Notes: generated by a model from the sequence alone, not told the origin. DNA of 64,000 bases from an uncultured Paracoccaceae bacterium (GCA_947488175.1 CANKYO010000003.1:310001-374000); one strand, 5' to 3'. Positions 16,952 through 27,016 are shown, counted from the stretch's first letter. A program made the numbers and translations.

Positions 16952-19900
16952 TGGGAAATCGTAACCTGACCGGTATCGGTGCGCGCCCGCATCTGCGGGC
17001 GGTACATATCCTCAACCGAGGCGGCGGGATGATGGAACTGCCCGGGCGACACGGCCCGTACGATATAGGCCAGTTGAAACGCCTTGTTTGATCGCCAGTC
17101 GACGGCGGCCAAGAAGCGATCCGTCCGGAACTCCGCATTTTGCGCGCGCGTTAGCTCCAGCCCTTCCAGCACGGGCACCTCGCCGCCGGATAACAGGTTC
17201 GGGTTGTCGATCTCGAACCCCGCAGGTAGCGGATCATCGACCATCAGCCGCGCCTCCTGCCGGCCAAAGGGCCGGACGCTGAGCACCGCCACCAGACGTG
17301 TGCCGACAGGCACATTGCCCAGACTGACCTGCTCACCCTCCATAGTGAAATAGGTCCGACCGATAGCATACCCGTTGCCGCCCGCCGGTTCGGGTTGGTC
17401 AGGCACACCAAATGTCGTCACCGTAATTTCGGTCGGGCGGTCGCCGGTATTTGTGATCGCCACCGGGGCGGCGTTTGCTTGCGCATCGCGCAGTTGCACC
17501 ACAGGTCCATCAGGGGCCAGCCCGTCAATCGTCAGACCGGTCTCGCGCAGATCATCGACCAGCGCATTGGCGGCAAGCAGCGTCCATGCAGCCTCTTGCG
17601 TTGATGCACGGGCCGCGTTGTTGCCGATCCGCGTCAGCAGAATGTCGCGGTCAACCGCGTTGCTGCCCGCCTCAACGGCAAGTGCGAGAACGGCCGCCGT
17701 ATCACGCCGATACGACCCGTAGTCAGAACGCCAATTCAGTTGCTCTTCGCGGGCAAACCGGGCCTGCAAGCTGCGCCCGGCGCGGGCAAACATGGCATCT
17801 GCGCGTGGCTGGTCGCCATATTGGGCCAGCGCCGCGCCAAGCTGTGCCTGCGCGAGCGGCGATGTAAAAGCTCCGCCTTTCTGATCGGCATAGTAGCGCA
17901 GATCACCAACCGCAGCCTCACCTTCGCGTGCAAGGACATAAAGCGCATAAGCCAGATCATATCCGCCGCTGTCGAAATCAGGATAGTAGTTCACCGCATT
18001 GCGCAGATTGGCGACCGCATTGTCATAGGCCACATCCGGCACCGCGTATCCGGCTGCGCGGGCGCGTGTCAGAAAATCGGTGACATAGGCGTCCAGCCAC
18101 AAATCGCCCGAGCTGGGGCGCCAGAGGCCAAAGGCCCCATTGGCGGCCTGATTGGCCGTGATCTCGCCAATGGCCTGATCAATCCGCTCGGCGATCTTGT
18201 CACGGGTCGCAAGACCCATCGCCGCCGCGACACCATCGAGATAGAGCAAGGGCAGCGCGCGCGAGGTGATCTGTTCCGTGCAGCCGTAAGGATAGCGATC
18301 CAGCGCGTTCAGCAGGCCGGGCGCATCAAAGCGCGCCAAAGGCCCGGCGGACAGGGTGGCCCTGCCGGTGCCGGTGGCCAGACCGTCAAAGACATCGTCA
18401 TCAAAGGTAAACGTGCTGCCTGCGGCCAGGGTGAAGCGGCTGATCCGGCTGACCTCTGGGTCGTTGACCACAACCGGGACGTTGAGCGATTTGGTCAGGC
18501 TGCGGCCGTCCGGCGTGGTCAGGACCACGTCAATGGAGTGATTGCCCGGGTCAAAGGCGGCAAAGGGGATTTCGAACACCTGTTTGCCACCATCGGCCAG
18601 CGTGAAAGTTGCGGGTATCTGCGACACCATGCCCAAGCCGTTGGCAGTGATGTTCAGACCCATCTCACCCGCAGGGCCGTCGGCATGAATGATCTCCAGG
18701 AGCAACCGGCTTTGGTCGCCGGGGGCGAGGAAACGTGGCACGCTGGCGGTCACAACCACCGGGTCGCGCACGATCACATCCTGTTCCGCCTGTCCGACAC
18801 CAGTGTCCGACCACGCGATGGCCATCAGCCGGATGGTGCCGTTGAAGGCTGGCACATTAAAACTGACCTGCCCCCGCCCGTCAGCATCAACCGTGACGGG
18901 ACCGGTGAAGAAGGTCACCAGTTCTTCGGTTGGGGGCGGGCTTTGCATCCCGTCCTTTGACATCGCGTCGCCGCCGGACCGGATCGTACCCATCGCCCCG
19001 TTCAGCCCGTCGATCAGGCGCCCATAGACATCGCGCAATTCGACACCCAGCTTGCGCTGACCAAAGTAATGGTCCTGTGGCGCGGGTGACTGAAACCCTG
19101 TCAGGTTCAGAATGCCCAGATCGACGGCAGCGAGTGTGACATAAGCCGTTTCGCCCGCTTTTATCCCGTCAACCTGAATGCCGATATCCAGCGCGCCGCG
19201 CGGCTGCACGACATAGGGTGCTGTCATGGACACGTCCAGTGCGTTTTCACCGGGAGCCACCCCGGCATAGCCCAGACCCAGCGCGCGGGCCGGATTGCGC
19301 CCGGCGGACACATCCATCGGGCGGATCACCGACGCGCTGACATAGGCGCCGGCCCCCCATTCATCTGTTACGGGCAGGGTGATCAGGTTTTCACCTTCGG
19401 ACACCGGCACTGCCTGCATGGAAATCACACGGTCGGACATGACGGTCACGACGGCGGTGCCCGCATAGCGGGGCACGATCCGGAAGGTAGCCGTATCGCC
19501 GACCACATAGTTTTCGGCGTCCAGCGATGCCTCCAACAGATCGGGCGTGTCGTCAGCTGTCGCCGCAGCATACCAACCGGCATAGAATTGGGTCGATGCC
19601 GCACTGTAGTCTTCACCAATCGCCTCAACGACTATCTCGTGACTGCCCCAATCCACATCGGCCCCGACACGCACAGGTGTCGCACCAAGGGTCACCTTGC
19701 CCGTTGCGACACGGGTGCGGGTGGTGACCGGTTCCCAATCCCAGCGGCCGCCCAGCGAATACCACTGATAGCGGGTGCGGACCTTGTTGATGGTCCATTG
19801 GACCTCCATGTCGGCAGGCGACAGGTCGGGGTTCAGCGCGATCAGTTCAAACGGCGCTTCGGTGTTTTCCGCGATCACGCCGTCAAAGAGCGGTTTGATC

Positions 19901-22296
19901 CCGATCATCACCTTGTCGGGCAGGACAGCCGCGGTCAGTTGACGCTCAACCGGCCTGCCGGACCCTTCCTTGACACGCGCGGTGACCCGCAGTTCCAGCG
20001 GTTGTGACGCGCTGATATCGGGCAGGTTTACGGCAAGATTGGCGACACCATCGGCATCGGTTTTTGCGCCATCCAGATAGGTTTGCCGGGCGTCAAAGGC
20101 GGCATCATATTCGCCAAAGCGATAACCCGGATAGCCATCCACATTGCTGGCCCCACGCAAAAGCGCCTCACCTTCCACGCTCAGATCGGCACCGATGGCA
20201 CCAAAAAGATAGCGGGCATCAATCCGCAGATTTGGCACATCGCCAAGCCGGATTTCATCCGGTAACTCCATATCGAAATCAATGCGTTCCGGCAAAAAAT
20301 CTTCGACCAGAACCGATGTGCGAGCCAGGGGTGGCGCATCGACATCGGCCAATAGCGCAATGCGCCAGGTCCCGCGCGGGGCCGTGCTGGCTACCGGCAG
20401 CGCAAACACATGACCACCGGACAGATCATCGGTTGAAGTCACACGGCGATATTCCACCCCGTCCGGGCGGGTCAGGACCGCCGTCAGCGGAATACCCGAC
20501 AGGCCATAAGCCCCCTGATCGCGCATCAATGCGGTCACATGAATGGTGTCGCCCGCACGATAAGCCCCGCGATCCGTGGCGACAAAGACATCCATTGGCG
20601 GGCTGGGCTCACGCCCTTCGACGCCCCGGTCTGACAGATCAAAGGCCGGATCGGTCAGGGACAGGAACGTCATGTCGCCATTCTTTTCGACCGTGACCAG
20701 CGCCGGGGCGTTGCCGCCCGTCCCACGGGTCAGGCCATCGGGAAAACGGGCCACGCCGTCTGCATCTGTTTCGACATTACCCAACACCGCGTTGCTGCGC
20801 GAAATCAGGGTCACGGACGCCTCGGGCAGTGCGTCGGCACTCCCCAACGATCTGACGGCAACGGTCAGTCCATCATTGCCCAGATATGTGGCCACACCCA
20901 GGTCGGACAGCACAAACCACTGCGTTGCCGCAGGGCTGTCACGATCCGCGTCCTTGGCCGCAGCTGTCAGAACATAAAGCCCCGCAGGCTCACCCGCCAA
21001 AGCCTCGTTGAGCGGTACGCGGGTCAGGATATCGCGGTTCAACTCGCGCCCGACCTCTGCCGTGCCGGACCAGACATCGACCCCGATCTGGGTGGACACA
21101 TAGTCCTCTTCATATTGGGAAATCGGGCTGCCCAGCAGACCTTCCTGAATGCTTCGCATGATGTTGCGGTCATCGACGCGGCGCAGCTGCAATTCGACTT
21201 CGGTCAGGTTCACGGTCTCAACCGGGACGGCGATATCGCCCAGCCGGGGCAGCACATATGCGCGGCTGACAAATCGCACGGCAGGGGAACGGTCGCGCAC
21301 ATAAAGGGTCAGTTCGACAGGGCGCACCAGGGTTTCACCGCTTGCCGCGGGCAAACCCTCGCGCAGGACGATGCGGTGGCGGCTGCCATGCTCCACCCCT
21401 TCAATGCACAACTGGGCATCACTGACACTGACCACCAATTGCGGATCGGCGAGTTGGACAAACGGGGCATAATCGGTGCCGACCTTGATCAGGTCTTCGT
21501 TGAAGATCGCACAGATACGGGGCGTCGCGCTGTCGCTTTCCACCCGCGTATCGGCAACGCGGAAACCGTATTTGCCAATTGCATCGTCCAGCGCGATCTC
21601 GGTCTGGCGATTATAGCGGATGTCCTGCGCCAGACGCAGGGCGGGGATCATGGTGCGCCCACGCCCCTGATCTTCCAGAACTTCGGCCATGTATACCGCC
21701 GCGGCCCGCCGCGCCGCGTCGTCCTTTGCCCGCAGATAAGACATGATGGTCGCGGTCAGCGCACCGGAATGCGGGCGGTTGTTCGACCCAACCCGGATGC
21801 GACCGTAGGCCAGCCAATCTGCGGCCAGGTCAGTTTCGCGGGCCTTCACAGCCGCACGACGCAGCTGGAAATTGTTGCTATGTTCCGGCCAGTTCGACAG
21901 CTCCATGAACGTCGCAGCACGGATAAATTCGCGTGCATTCAGAAACGATAGATCAGCGGCACGAGACTGGGCGTTGGCCAGAACTTCCGGGTCGGTGGCG
22001 TAGACCCGCCCCGATACGGCACCATCGAAGGGAATCACATCTGTGATGTCTGTCTTGGGAAAACACGCGTTCGAACGTTGGTTGAACGTAAACGCCTCGC
22101 AACGATCAGTATTCAGGCAGGCTGCCTCACAGGCGCGCAAGGTGGTGTCAAAGATATTCGCCAGATCGGTACCAACCAGATCAATCCCCGGTTCATAAAT
22201 CGTGCGGGTGTCGGGGACAGGCCCGTCTGCTGCAGCCGGATTACCGAGAAAACCAACGAAAATCGCGCAAAAAACGGAGACCAGATAGCGAGTCAT
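16948..22296 (-). CDS. yfhM: Bacterial alpha-2-macroglobulin (YfhM-like) with N-terminal PAN/Apple domain
   Basis: The 1782-residue secreted protein has a signal peptide ending near AAADG. A cysteine-rich PAN/Apple-like region at about residues 45-95 (CEAACLNTDRCEAFTFNQ...CFPKTD) comes next, then repeated macroglobulin-type beta domains, and the thioester motif CTEQ at Cys1339-Gln1342 within YPYGCTEQITSRALPLLYLD. A terpenoid-toroid-like helical domain and a C-terminal receptor-like domain follow. Bacterial A2Ms trap attacking proteases through the thioester. The signal lacks a lipobox, so the protein is probably periplasmic and soluble. It is coupled to pbpC. Confidence 0.93.
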   Translation of the reverse strand: MTRYLVSVFCAIFVGFLGNPAAADGPVPDTRTIYEPGIDLVGTDLANIFDTTLRACEAACLNTDRCEAFTFNQRSNACFPKTDITDVIPFDGAVSGRVYATDPEVLANAQSRAADLSFLNAREFIRAATFMELSNWPEHSNNFQLRRAAVKARETDLAADWLAYGRIRVGSNNRPHSGALTATIMSYLRAKDDAARRAAAVYMAEVLEDQGRGRTMIPALRLAQDIRYNRQTEIALDDAIGKYGFRVADTRVESDSATPRICAIFNEDLIKVGTDYAPFVQLADPQLVVSVSDAQLCIEGVEHGSRHRIVLREGLPAASGETLVRPVELTLYVRDRSPAVRFVSRAYVLPRLGDIAVPVETVNLTEVELQLRRVDDRNIMRSIQEGLLGSPISQYEEDYVSTQIGVDVWSGTAEVGRELNRDILTRVPLNEALAGEPAGLYVLTAAAKDADRDSPAATQWFVLSDLGVATYLGNDGLTVAVRSLGSADALPEASVTLISRSNAVLGNVETDADGVARFPDGLTRGTGGNAPALVTVEKNGDMTFLSLTDPAFDLSDRGVEGREPSPPMDVFVATDRGAYRAGDTIHVTALMRDQGAYGLSGIPLTAVLTRPDGVEYRRVTSTDDLSGGHVFALPVASTAPRGTWRIALLADVDAPPLARTSVLVEDFLPERIDFDMELPDEIRLGDVPNLRIDARYLFGAIGADLSVEGEALLRGASNVDGYPGYRFGEYDAAFDARQTYLDGAKTDADGVANLAVNLPDISASQPLELRVTARVKEGSGRPVERQLTAAVLPDKVMIGIKPLFDGVIAENTEAPFELIALNPDLSPADMEVQWTINKVRTRYQWYSLGGRWDWEPVTTRTRVATGKVTLGATPVRVGADVDWGSHEIVVEAIGEDYSAASTQFYAGWYAAATADDTPDLLEASLDAENYVVGDTATFRIVPRYAGTAVVTVMSDRVISMQAVPVSEGENLITLPVTDEWGAGAYVSASVIRPMDVSAGRNPARALGLGYAGVAPGENALDVSMTAPYVVQPRGALDIGIQVDGIKAGETAYVTLAAVDLGILNLTGFQSPAPQDHYFGQRKLGVELRDVYGRLIDGLNGAMGTIRSGGDAMSKDGMQSPPPTEELVTFFTGPVTVDADGRGQVSFNVPAFNGTIRLMAIAWSDTGVGQAEQDVIVRDPVVVTASVPRFLAPGDQSRLLLEIIHADGPAGEMGLNITANGLGMVSQIPATFTLADGGKQVFEIPFAAFDPGNHSIDVVLTTPDGRSLTKSLNVPVVVNDPEVSRISRFTLAAGSTFTFDDDVFDGLATGTGRATLSAGPLARFDAPGLLNALDRYPYGCTEQITSRALPLLYLDGVAAAMGLATRDKIAERIDQAIGEITANQAANGAFGLWRPSSGDLWLDAYVTDFLTRARAAGYAVPDVAYDNAVANLRNAVNYYPDFDSGGYDLAYALYVLAREGEAAVGDLRYYADQKGGAFTSPLAQAQLGAALAQYGDQPRADAMFARAGRSLQARFAREEQLNWRSDYGSYRRDTAAVLALAVEAGSNAVDRDILLTRIGNNAARASTQEAAWTLLAANALVDDLRETGLTIDGLAPDGPVVQLRDAQANAAPVAITNTGDRPTEITVTTFGVPDQPEPAGGNGYAIGRTYFTMEGEQVSLGNVPVGTRLVAVLSVRPFGRQEARLMVDDPLPAGFEIDNPNLLSGGEVPVLEGLELTRAQNAEFRTDRFLAAVDWRSNKAFQLAYIVRAVSPGQFHHPAASVEDMYRPQMRARTDTGQVTISQ

Positions 22297-22385
22297 GGTG
22301 AAACCTCTTCGTCAAATATGACCGAAGGCTGGCATGGTATCGGATCGCAGACAAGTCAGGGTTTCAGTGGTCAGGATGTCAGGCT

Positions 22386-22447
22386 TTCATCTGATGTTCA
22401 TCTAACCGTCCCGCCCAGTTCATCAAAGCAGGTGAACTTGCTTCATC
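22386..22447. repeat. Phased TTCATC direct repeats
   Basis: TTCATC occurs at 22386, 22397, 22419 and 22442, that is at steps of 11, 22 and 23 bases, within about 110 bases upstream of the P-loop gene. Helically phased direct half-sites are what OmpR-family regulators bind, and an OmpR-type regulator gene lies 4.5 kb downstream. The remainder of the 22297-22498 gap holds the divergent A2M promoter. Confidence 0.4.
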
Positions 22448-22498
22448 AAGATGGCCCAAAAGTCAGAGCATACACAGTTTCTGACAAGGAAGATGACA

Positions 22499-23563
22499 AT
22501 GACCTTTATGACCTCTTTCGACACAACTCTACTCGATGCCGCCAAATGGGCGTTTACAACGCGGCGGGTCAATCGTGTTGATGTTCAAAGTTTCAGCACC
22601 GATCTGGGTGCTGCCAGCGCCGGTGATCTGTTGCTTTGCCGGATCGTTGAGATCGGCCAGCACAAGAAAATTCAATTGGCTGACCGGCGCAACTCAACCA
22701 GTTACCCAGGCGATCTGGTGGTTCTGTGTCTGGCGGACCGCTATGCACCAGACCAGTTTCAGGCCCGGGCCAAGATCGGCAGCGATTTCATTCACCTTGC
22801 CGCCGGCGGTGGTGTGGCCGGCACAGTTGAGGCGGCGCATGCCCGCATGGATGAACCAACCCTGCTGAAACCCCTTGCATTGCTGATCAATGGTGATGGC
22901 AGGATCATGAATGTCGGTGACTACGCGCTGGACAGCCGGCCGCGCAATGAAACGGCCACCGTCATTGGTGTCTTTGGTGCGTCGATGAATTCCGGCAAGA
23001 CCACGGCGGCATCCAGCCTCGCTCACGGCTTGAAATCTGCAGGTTACAAGGTGGCAGGCGTCAAGGCGACCGGTACGGGTGCATTTGGTGACTTCAACTC
23101 CTTTGAGGATGCTGGTGTGCCGGTATCGGACTTCACCGATGTGGGGATGGCGACGACCTATCGCCAACCGATGGAACGGATCGAGGAAGGGTTTCATACA
23201 TTGGTGGCCGCGGCAGCAGAACAAGGGGCCGAGGTTATCGTGGTCGAGATCGCTGATGGTGTGTTTCAGCAGGAAACGCGGGCGGTACTGCAGGGCAAGG
23301 CGATCCGGGACCGGCTTGACGGGATCTTGTTCGCGGCCCCCGATGCGCTTAGCGCGCTGGGTTCGGTCGTGGTGCTGGATCGTCACGGGCTCAGCCCCTT
23401 TGCGATCTCGGGGATGGTCAGTTGCTCTCCGCTTGCGGCGACCGAGGCCGAGGAAGTCACCGGCCTGCCCATCCTGTCCCGCGAAGACCTGTGGGACCCC
23501 GCCGTAATCGCCGAACATGTGGAACCCCTGATGCGGAACAGACAGATGCAAGAGGTGGCATGA
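22499..23563 (+). CDS. P-loop NTPase, MobB/dethiobiotin-synthase-like, unknown role
   Basis: The protein has 354 residues from the ATG at 22499, eight bases after AAGGA; ATGs at 22493 and 22508 are alternatives. The first 145 residues show no domain I can name. A P-loop follows (GVFGASMNSGKTTAA, Walker A at about 160-168) with the downstream layout of SIMIBI-class NTPases: KATGTGAFGDF, then a later VIVVEIADGVFQQE as Walker B. Relatives include MobB, BioD-like and DUF1611 proteins. The stop overlaps the start of the ABC-like gene (ATGA), so the two products are made together and probably interact. The P-loop is intact, unlike that of its partner. Confidence 0.65.
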   Translation: MTFMTSFDTTLLDAAKWAFTTRRVNRVDVQSFSTDLGAASAGDLLLCRIVEIGQHKKIQLADRRNSTSYPGDLVVLCLADRYAPDQFQARAKIGSDFIHLAAGGGVAGTVEAAHARMDEPTLLKPLALLINGDGRIMNVGDYALDSRPRNETATVIGVFGASMNSGKTTAASSLAHGLKSAGYKVAGVKATGTGAFGDFNSFEDAGVPVSDFTDVGMATTYRQPMERIEEGFHTLVAAAAEQGAEVIVVEIADGVFQQETRAVLQGKAIRDRLDGILFAAPDALSALGSVVVLDRHGLSPFAISGMVSCSPLAATEAEEVTGLPILSREDLWDPAVIAEHVEPLMRNRQMQEVA

Positions 23564-25104
23564 CAAAACTTCCCAGATTGATGACAAAGGACCGCATCTG
23601 CGATGCGGTCCTTATTCCCGTATTCAGCATTCTGCAGGCGGTCGCGATGGGGTTGGGTGCCTTTGCCACCCGCGATGCATTCGCTGCATTGCATGCCGGG
23701 CATCCGCCTGATTTGCGCGTATTGATCCAGCTTTTGGGTGCGGGTTTGGCAGTTGCCCTGTTTGGTTGGTGCATCAAACAGCGGGCCGAGGCGCTGGGCC
23801 AAAGCTATGCCAACGATCTGCGGATCACCATCTACCGGCATATTGCCGGAATGGACCTTACGGCAGTCGAACAGCGCCGGGTCGGTGCGCTGTCGCTTCG
23901 CTTTGTTGGCGATCTGAGTGCGGCGCGCAACTGGTTCGGTCGCGGCCTGCCGCTGGCTATTTCGGCGATATTTGTGTTGCCTGGCGCAGGGGCGGTGCTT
24001 TGGCTTCTTAATCCGCACCTCGCTTTGGCCGCATTCCTGCCTTTGGCGGTAACGGCGGGCCTGACCATCGCCATTGCTGTCGGACTGGAAGCGCGCCATC
24101 GGACGCTCCGCAACAAACGGGCCACAATATCAATCGCAATGATCGAACGGATTGCCGTAGCACCAATGCTTGATCTGTTGGGGCGAACCGAAAAGGAAAT
24201 TGAAACACTTGCAGAGAATGGGCAGCGGTTGCGCCGCAACAGCCTGAGCCGGGCCGGGCTGCGCAATGGGCTGTCGGGCATGATCGAAGCTGGTGCCGCC
24301 ATCGCTGGCGTGTGCGTTCTGATCACAGCAGGCATAATTGGCGCGATGACCGGGGCAGTGGCAGCCGCATTGGCGATGATCGCCATTCTCGTGGCACCTT
24401 TGCGGGAACTTGCGCTGGTCTGGGACCGGTATTGCGCCTGGCGGGTGGCCGGTGAAAAGGCGCAGAACCTGTTGCGTCAGGACAGCGCCAACCGCGAAGC
24501 GTCCGGTCATGGACGGGCCGTGGCCATTTCGGTCGACGGGCCGGTGAGGTTATCAGTTGCAGCTGCGGCGCGAATAACACTCTGCCCTCATCAGATACCG
24601 AAAGACGCAAATATTCTGCGCATCATGGCCGGTCTTGACCGGAACAGCGATTTCAAGGTCCGGTTTCAAGCCGAAGGGCAAGCCGTTACACCGCGCTGCG
24701 CGTATATCGGTAATCAACCGGCTATCCTGCAGGGCAGTCTGCGGCGGGCGCTGACCCTTGGTCTGCATCCCCGACCCAAGGACCGCCGCATCCACAGGGT
24801 TCTTGCCGATTTTGATCTGCGGCATCTTGCAGATGGCCCCAAAGGGCTGGACCGGCGCGTCGCCGAGGCGGGGCGCGATCTGTCAGCACCTGAACAGGTC
24901 CGCGTTGAATTGGCGCGGGCTGCGCTTGCCCAGGCTGAGGTTGTCCTGATCGAGGGCAGCCGCGCCGTTTTGGAGCCCCAAACAGAAAGATATCTGAATA
25001 TCATGCAGCAAGGGACGACATGCACCATCGTCCTGCAGCCGATGGCAGGCCCGCACCGGCTTGATTGCGGCTGCGTGATGGGACACGCTTCCCCTACATT
25101 TTGA
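23560..25104 (+). CDS. ABC exporter-like protein with degenerate nucleotide-binding domain
   Basis: The protein has 514 residues, starting in the ATGA overlap after AGAGGTGG. Residues 15-290 form a six-helix exporter-type membrane domain. The C-terminal part keeps the outline of an ABC ATPase: a Q-loop-like CAYIGNQPAILQGSLRRAL (380-397), a signature position reading LSAPEQ (441-446) instead of LSGGQ, and VVLIEGSRAVLEP (461-473) where LLLDEPTSALD is expected. No Walker A is present; the site reads AARITLCPHQIPKDANIL. The catalytic Glu becomes Gly466 and the H-loop His is absent. It should not hydrolyse ATP by itself. It may be a pseudo-transporter, a sensor, or half of a heterodimer. Confidence 0.72.
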   Translation: MTKLPRLMTKDRICDAVLIPVFSILQAVAMGLGAFATRDAFAALHAGHPPDLRVLIQLLGAGLAVALFGWCIKQRAEALGQSYANDLRITIYRHIAGMDLTAVEQRRVGALSLRFVGDLSAARNWFGRGLPLAISAIFVLPGAGAVLWLLNPHLALAAFLPLAVTAGLTIAIAVGLEARHRTLRNKRATISIAMIERIAVAPMLDLLGRTEKEIETLAENGQRLRRNSLSRAGLRNGLSGMIEAGAAIAGVCVLITAGIIGAMTGAVAAALAMIAILVAPLRELALVWDRYCAWRVAGEKAQNLLRQDSANREASGHGRAVAISVDGPVRLSVAAAARITLCPHQIPKDANILRIMAGLDRNSDFKVRFQAEGQAVTPRCAYIGNQPAILQGSLRRALTLGLHPRPKDRRIHRVLADFDLRHLADGPKGLDRRVAEAGRDLSAPEQVRVELARAALAQAEVVLIEGSRAVLEPQTERYLNIMQQGTTCTIVLQPMAGPHRLDCGCVMGHASPTF

Positions 25105-25132
25105 AGCGCAAAGATTCCTTAAGGAGACGACC

Positions 25133-26698
25133 GTGCGCCTGACGACACTCTTTGTATTTTATGCGGGTATCTTTGTTATTTTGATCGCTGGCCTGACCGC
25201 CGTGACACTCAGCAACCTCAAGCAAAGTCAACGGTGGGACGAACGAACCGAACTGGCGTATGCGTCGCTTGAAGAACATTTGCTGCTTCAATCCAAGGTG
25301 TTTCAGCTGCTCAAGCAGCATGGGGATGCGCTCATTATCGGCAACCTCGACGGGGGGGCATTGGAAGCGGAGTTGAACGAAAAGATCAAAGGCTCAATCT
25401 CGCGGATCAGGACTATCATCGCCAGTGAGATCGAACTTGTGGGTGAAGAAGAATACGAAGAACTGGAACTTCTTGCCCAGATCGAAAGCAAGATCGCCGA
25501 AGTGGACAGGGTACTGGCTCGCCTGACCCCCGAGGACGCCGATGCAGCCGATGGGGATGCTCTGGTGGATCTGCTGGACCAGACAATAGATGTCGAACTG
25601 GCCACGCTCATTCAGGCGGCGGTCGAAGAGGAACGGGAAGAAGTGAGAGAGACCCGCGCAGCCGCAATTGCCTTTCGCAATGAAATGACAATCGTCACGT
25701 GGGCCACCATCGCCGCAGCAGTTGTCGCATTGATCGGCGCACTCTGGTCCTACGCAAGATTGCTGCACCTCCCCTTCCGCAACTTGATCGGCGCCGTAAA
25801 GACCTATGGCACCGGCGATTTCGCTAAAGACGTGCCCAAACTCGGCGGGCAGGAATTGCGTGAAATGTCCGGCGTGCTTAGTAATATGGCCGCTCTTTTA
25901 CGTCAGCGTGAACTGGACCAGAAGCAACAGAACGAATTGCTGGAACGCAAGGTTGCCGAGCGGACACATGAGCTGGAGAATCTTTTACAACAGATCGAGA
26001 TGTCCGAGGCAAACCGGCGCAGGATGATGGCCGACATCAGCCACGAATTGCGAACGCCGCTGACGATCATCCGAGGCGAGGCAGACGTCGCGCTACGCGG
26101 TACGCTTCAAGACCCGGATGCGGTGTCAGATACGCTGGCACGCATTCGCGATTCCGCACGCCACACTTCGCAGATCGTTGATGACATGCTGCTGGTCGCC
26201 CGTCACGAAGCAGGCGAACTGCGCCTTGATCCGAAGGATATCGATATCCGCCAGGTCATCACTGATGCGCAGGATATGTTCGAAGCTCCGATCAAGGTCA
26301 TGATCGAGGCCAAGAATACCCGGGCGCGCGTGGACCGGTTGCGCATGCGTCAATGTCTGCTGTCCGTGCTGCACAACGCCTTGCGATATGGTGGCCCCAA
26401 CATTGTGATTGCTGTGCGGGACAACAGCGAATCGCTCGAAATTGCAGTGTCCGATAATGGCCCAGGGATGAGCGATGAAGACAAGGCGCAGGCCTTTGAA
26501 CGCTTTTATCGCGGCACGAATGCATCCCGAACACCAACCGAAGGCACCGGGTTGGGTTTGCCGATCGTTCGCGCGATCATGGAGGCACATGGCGGCACAG
26601 CATCGCTTGCTGATGCAGATGGCGGCGGCCTATGCGTCGTGCTGTCCTTGTCGCGCAAAAAATCACTGTCGCTGGTTGACCTAAAACAGACTGGCTAG
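25133..26698 (+). CDS. Membrane-bound sensor histidine kinase
   Basis: The 521-residue protein starts at a GTG eight bases after AAGGAGA. Transmembrane helices at about 4-27 and 180-200 enclose a helical, acidic periplasmic sensor domain of about 150 residues. A HAMP-like linker, a coiled coil (about 255-295), HisKA with phospho-acceptor His304 (DISHELRTPLT) and a HATPase domain with N (NALRYGG), G1 (DNGPGM) and G2 (GTGLGLPIV) boxes follow. It lies 28 bases after the ABC-like gene and is probably co-transcribed with it. Its partner is probably the regulator encoded downstream at 27017. Confidence 0.92.
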   Translation: MRLTTLFVFYAGIFVILIAGLTAVTLSNLKQSQRWDERTELAYASLEEHLLLQSKVFQLLKQHGDALIIGNLDGGALEAELNEKIKGSISRIRTIIASEIELVGEEEYEELELLAQIESKIAEVDRVLARLTPEDADAADGDALVDLLDQTIDVELATLIQAAVEEEREEVRETRAAAIAFRNEMTIVTWATIAAAVVALIGALWSYARLLHLPFRNLIGAVKTYGTGDFAKDVPKLGGQELREMSGVLSNMAALLRQRELDQKQQNELLERKVAERTHELENLLQQIEMSEANRRRMMADISHELRTPLTIIRGEADVALRGTLQDPDAVSDTLARIRDSARHTSQIVDDMLLVARHEAGELRLDPKDIDIRQVITDAQDMFEAPIKVMIEAKNTRARVDRLRMRQCLLSVLHNALRYGGPNIVIAVRDNSESLEIAVSDNGPGMSDEDKAQAFERFYRGTNASRTPTEGTGLGLPIVRAIMEAHGGTASLADADGGGLCVVLSLSRKKSLSLVDLKQTG

Positions 26699-27016
26699 GG
26701 TTCTGAAGTCAGCCATTTTCTGGCATCGTCGCGCTGGCTCGGCTTATTCATTCAGCTCTGTTCCGACCATCGATACCAATTCGTCTTCTGATGGCGGCTG
26801 ACGATAACGGATCATGGTACCTCTGACTTTGACAACATCGGCGGGCGGCAAAGCGCCGATCTTCGTCATAAACAAAGGTTTATTCCCGCTGAGTGCACCC
26901 AAAGTTGATTTACGTGAGACACCAAAACCTGATTTACGAAGCTCAACGAAAGTATGTTGTTTGATGAGAGTCGCGAAAGACTCTGAAGATGCACGGCAAA
27001 CTGGTTGGGGGGTGAC
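26699..27016. other. Gap between kinase and response regulator genes, with a direct repeat
   Basis: The gap is 318 bases long. TGATTTACG occurs at 26906-26914 and again at 26930-26938, 24 bases apart and 79 bases before the regulator start, a possible regulator site. On the minus strand a 41-codon frame (MTKIGALPPADVV..., ending at 26744) looks protein-like but has no ribosome binding site. Separate transcription of the regulator gene is likely. Confidence 0.35.

Noticed and set aside
26744..26869. 41-codon minus-strand frame in the kinase-regulator gap
   Set aside because: The residues look protein-like, but there is no ribosome binding site and the frame continues upstream through the regulator gene. 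Not annotated as a gene.
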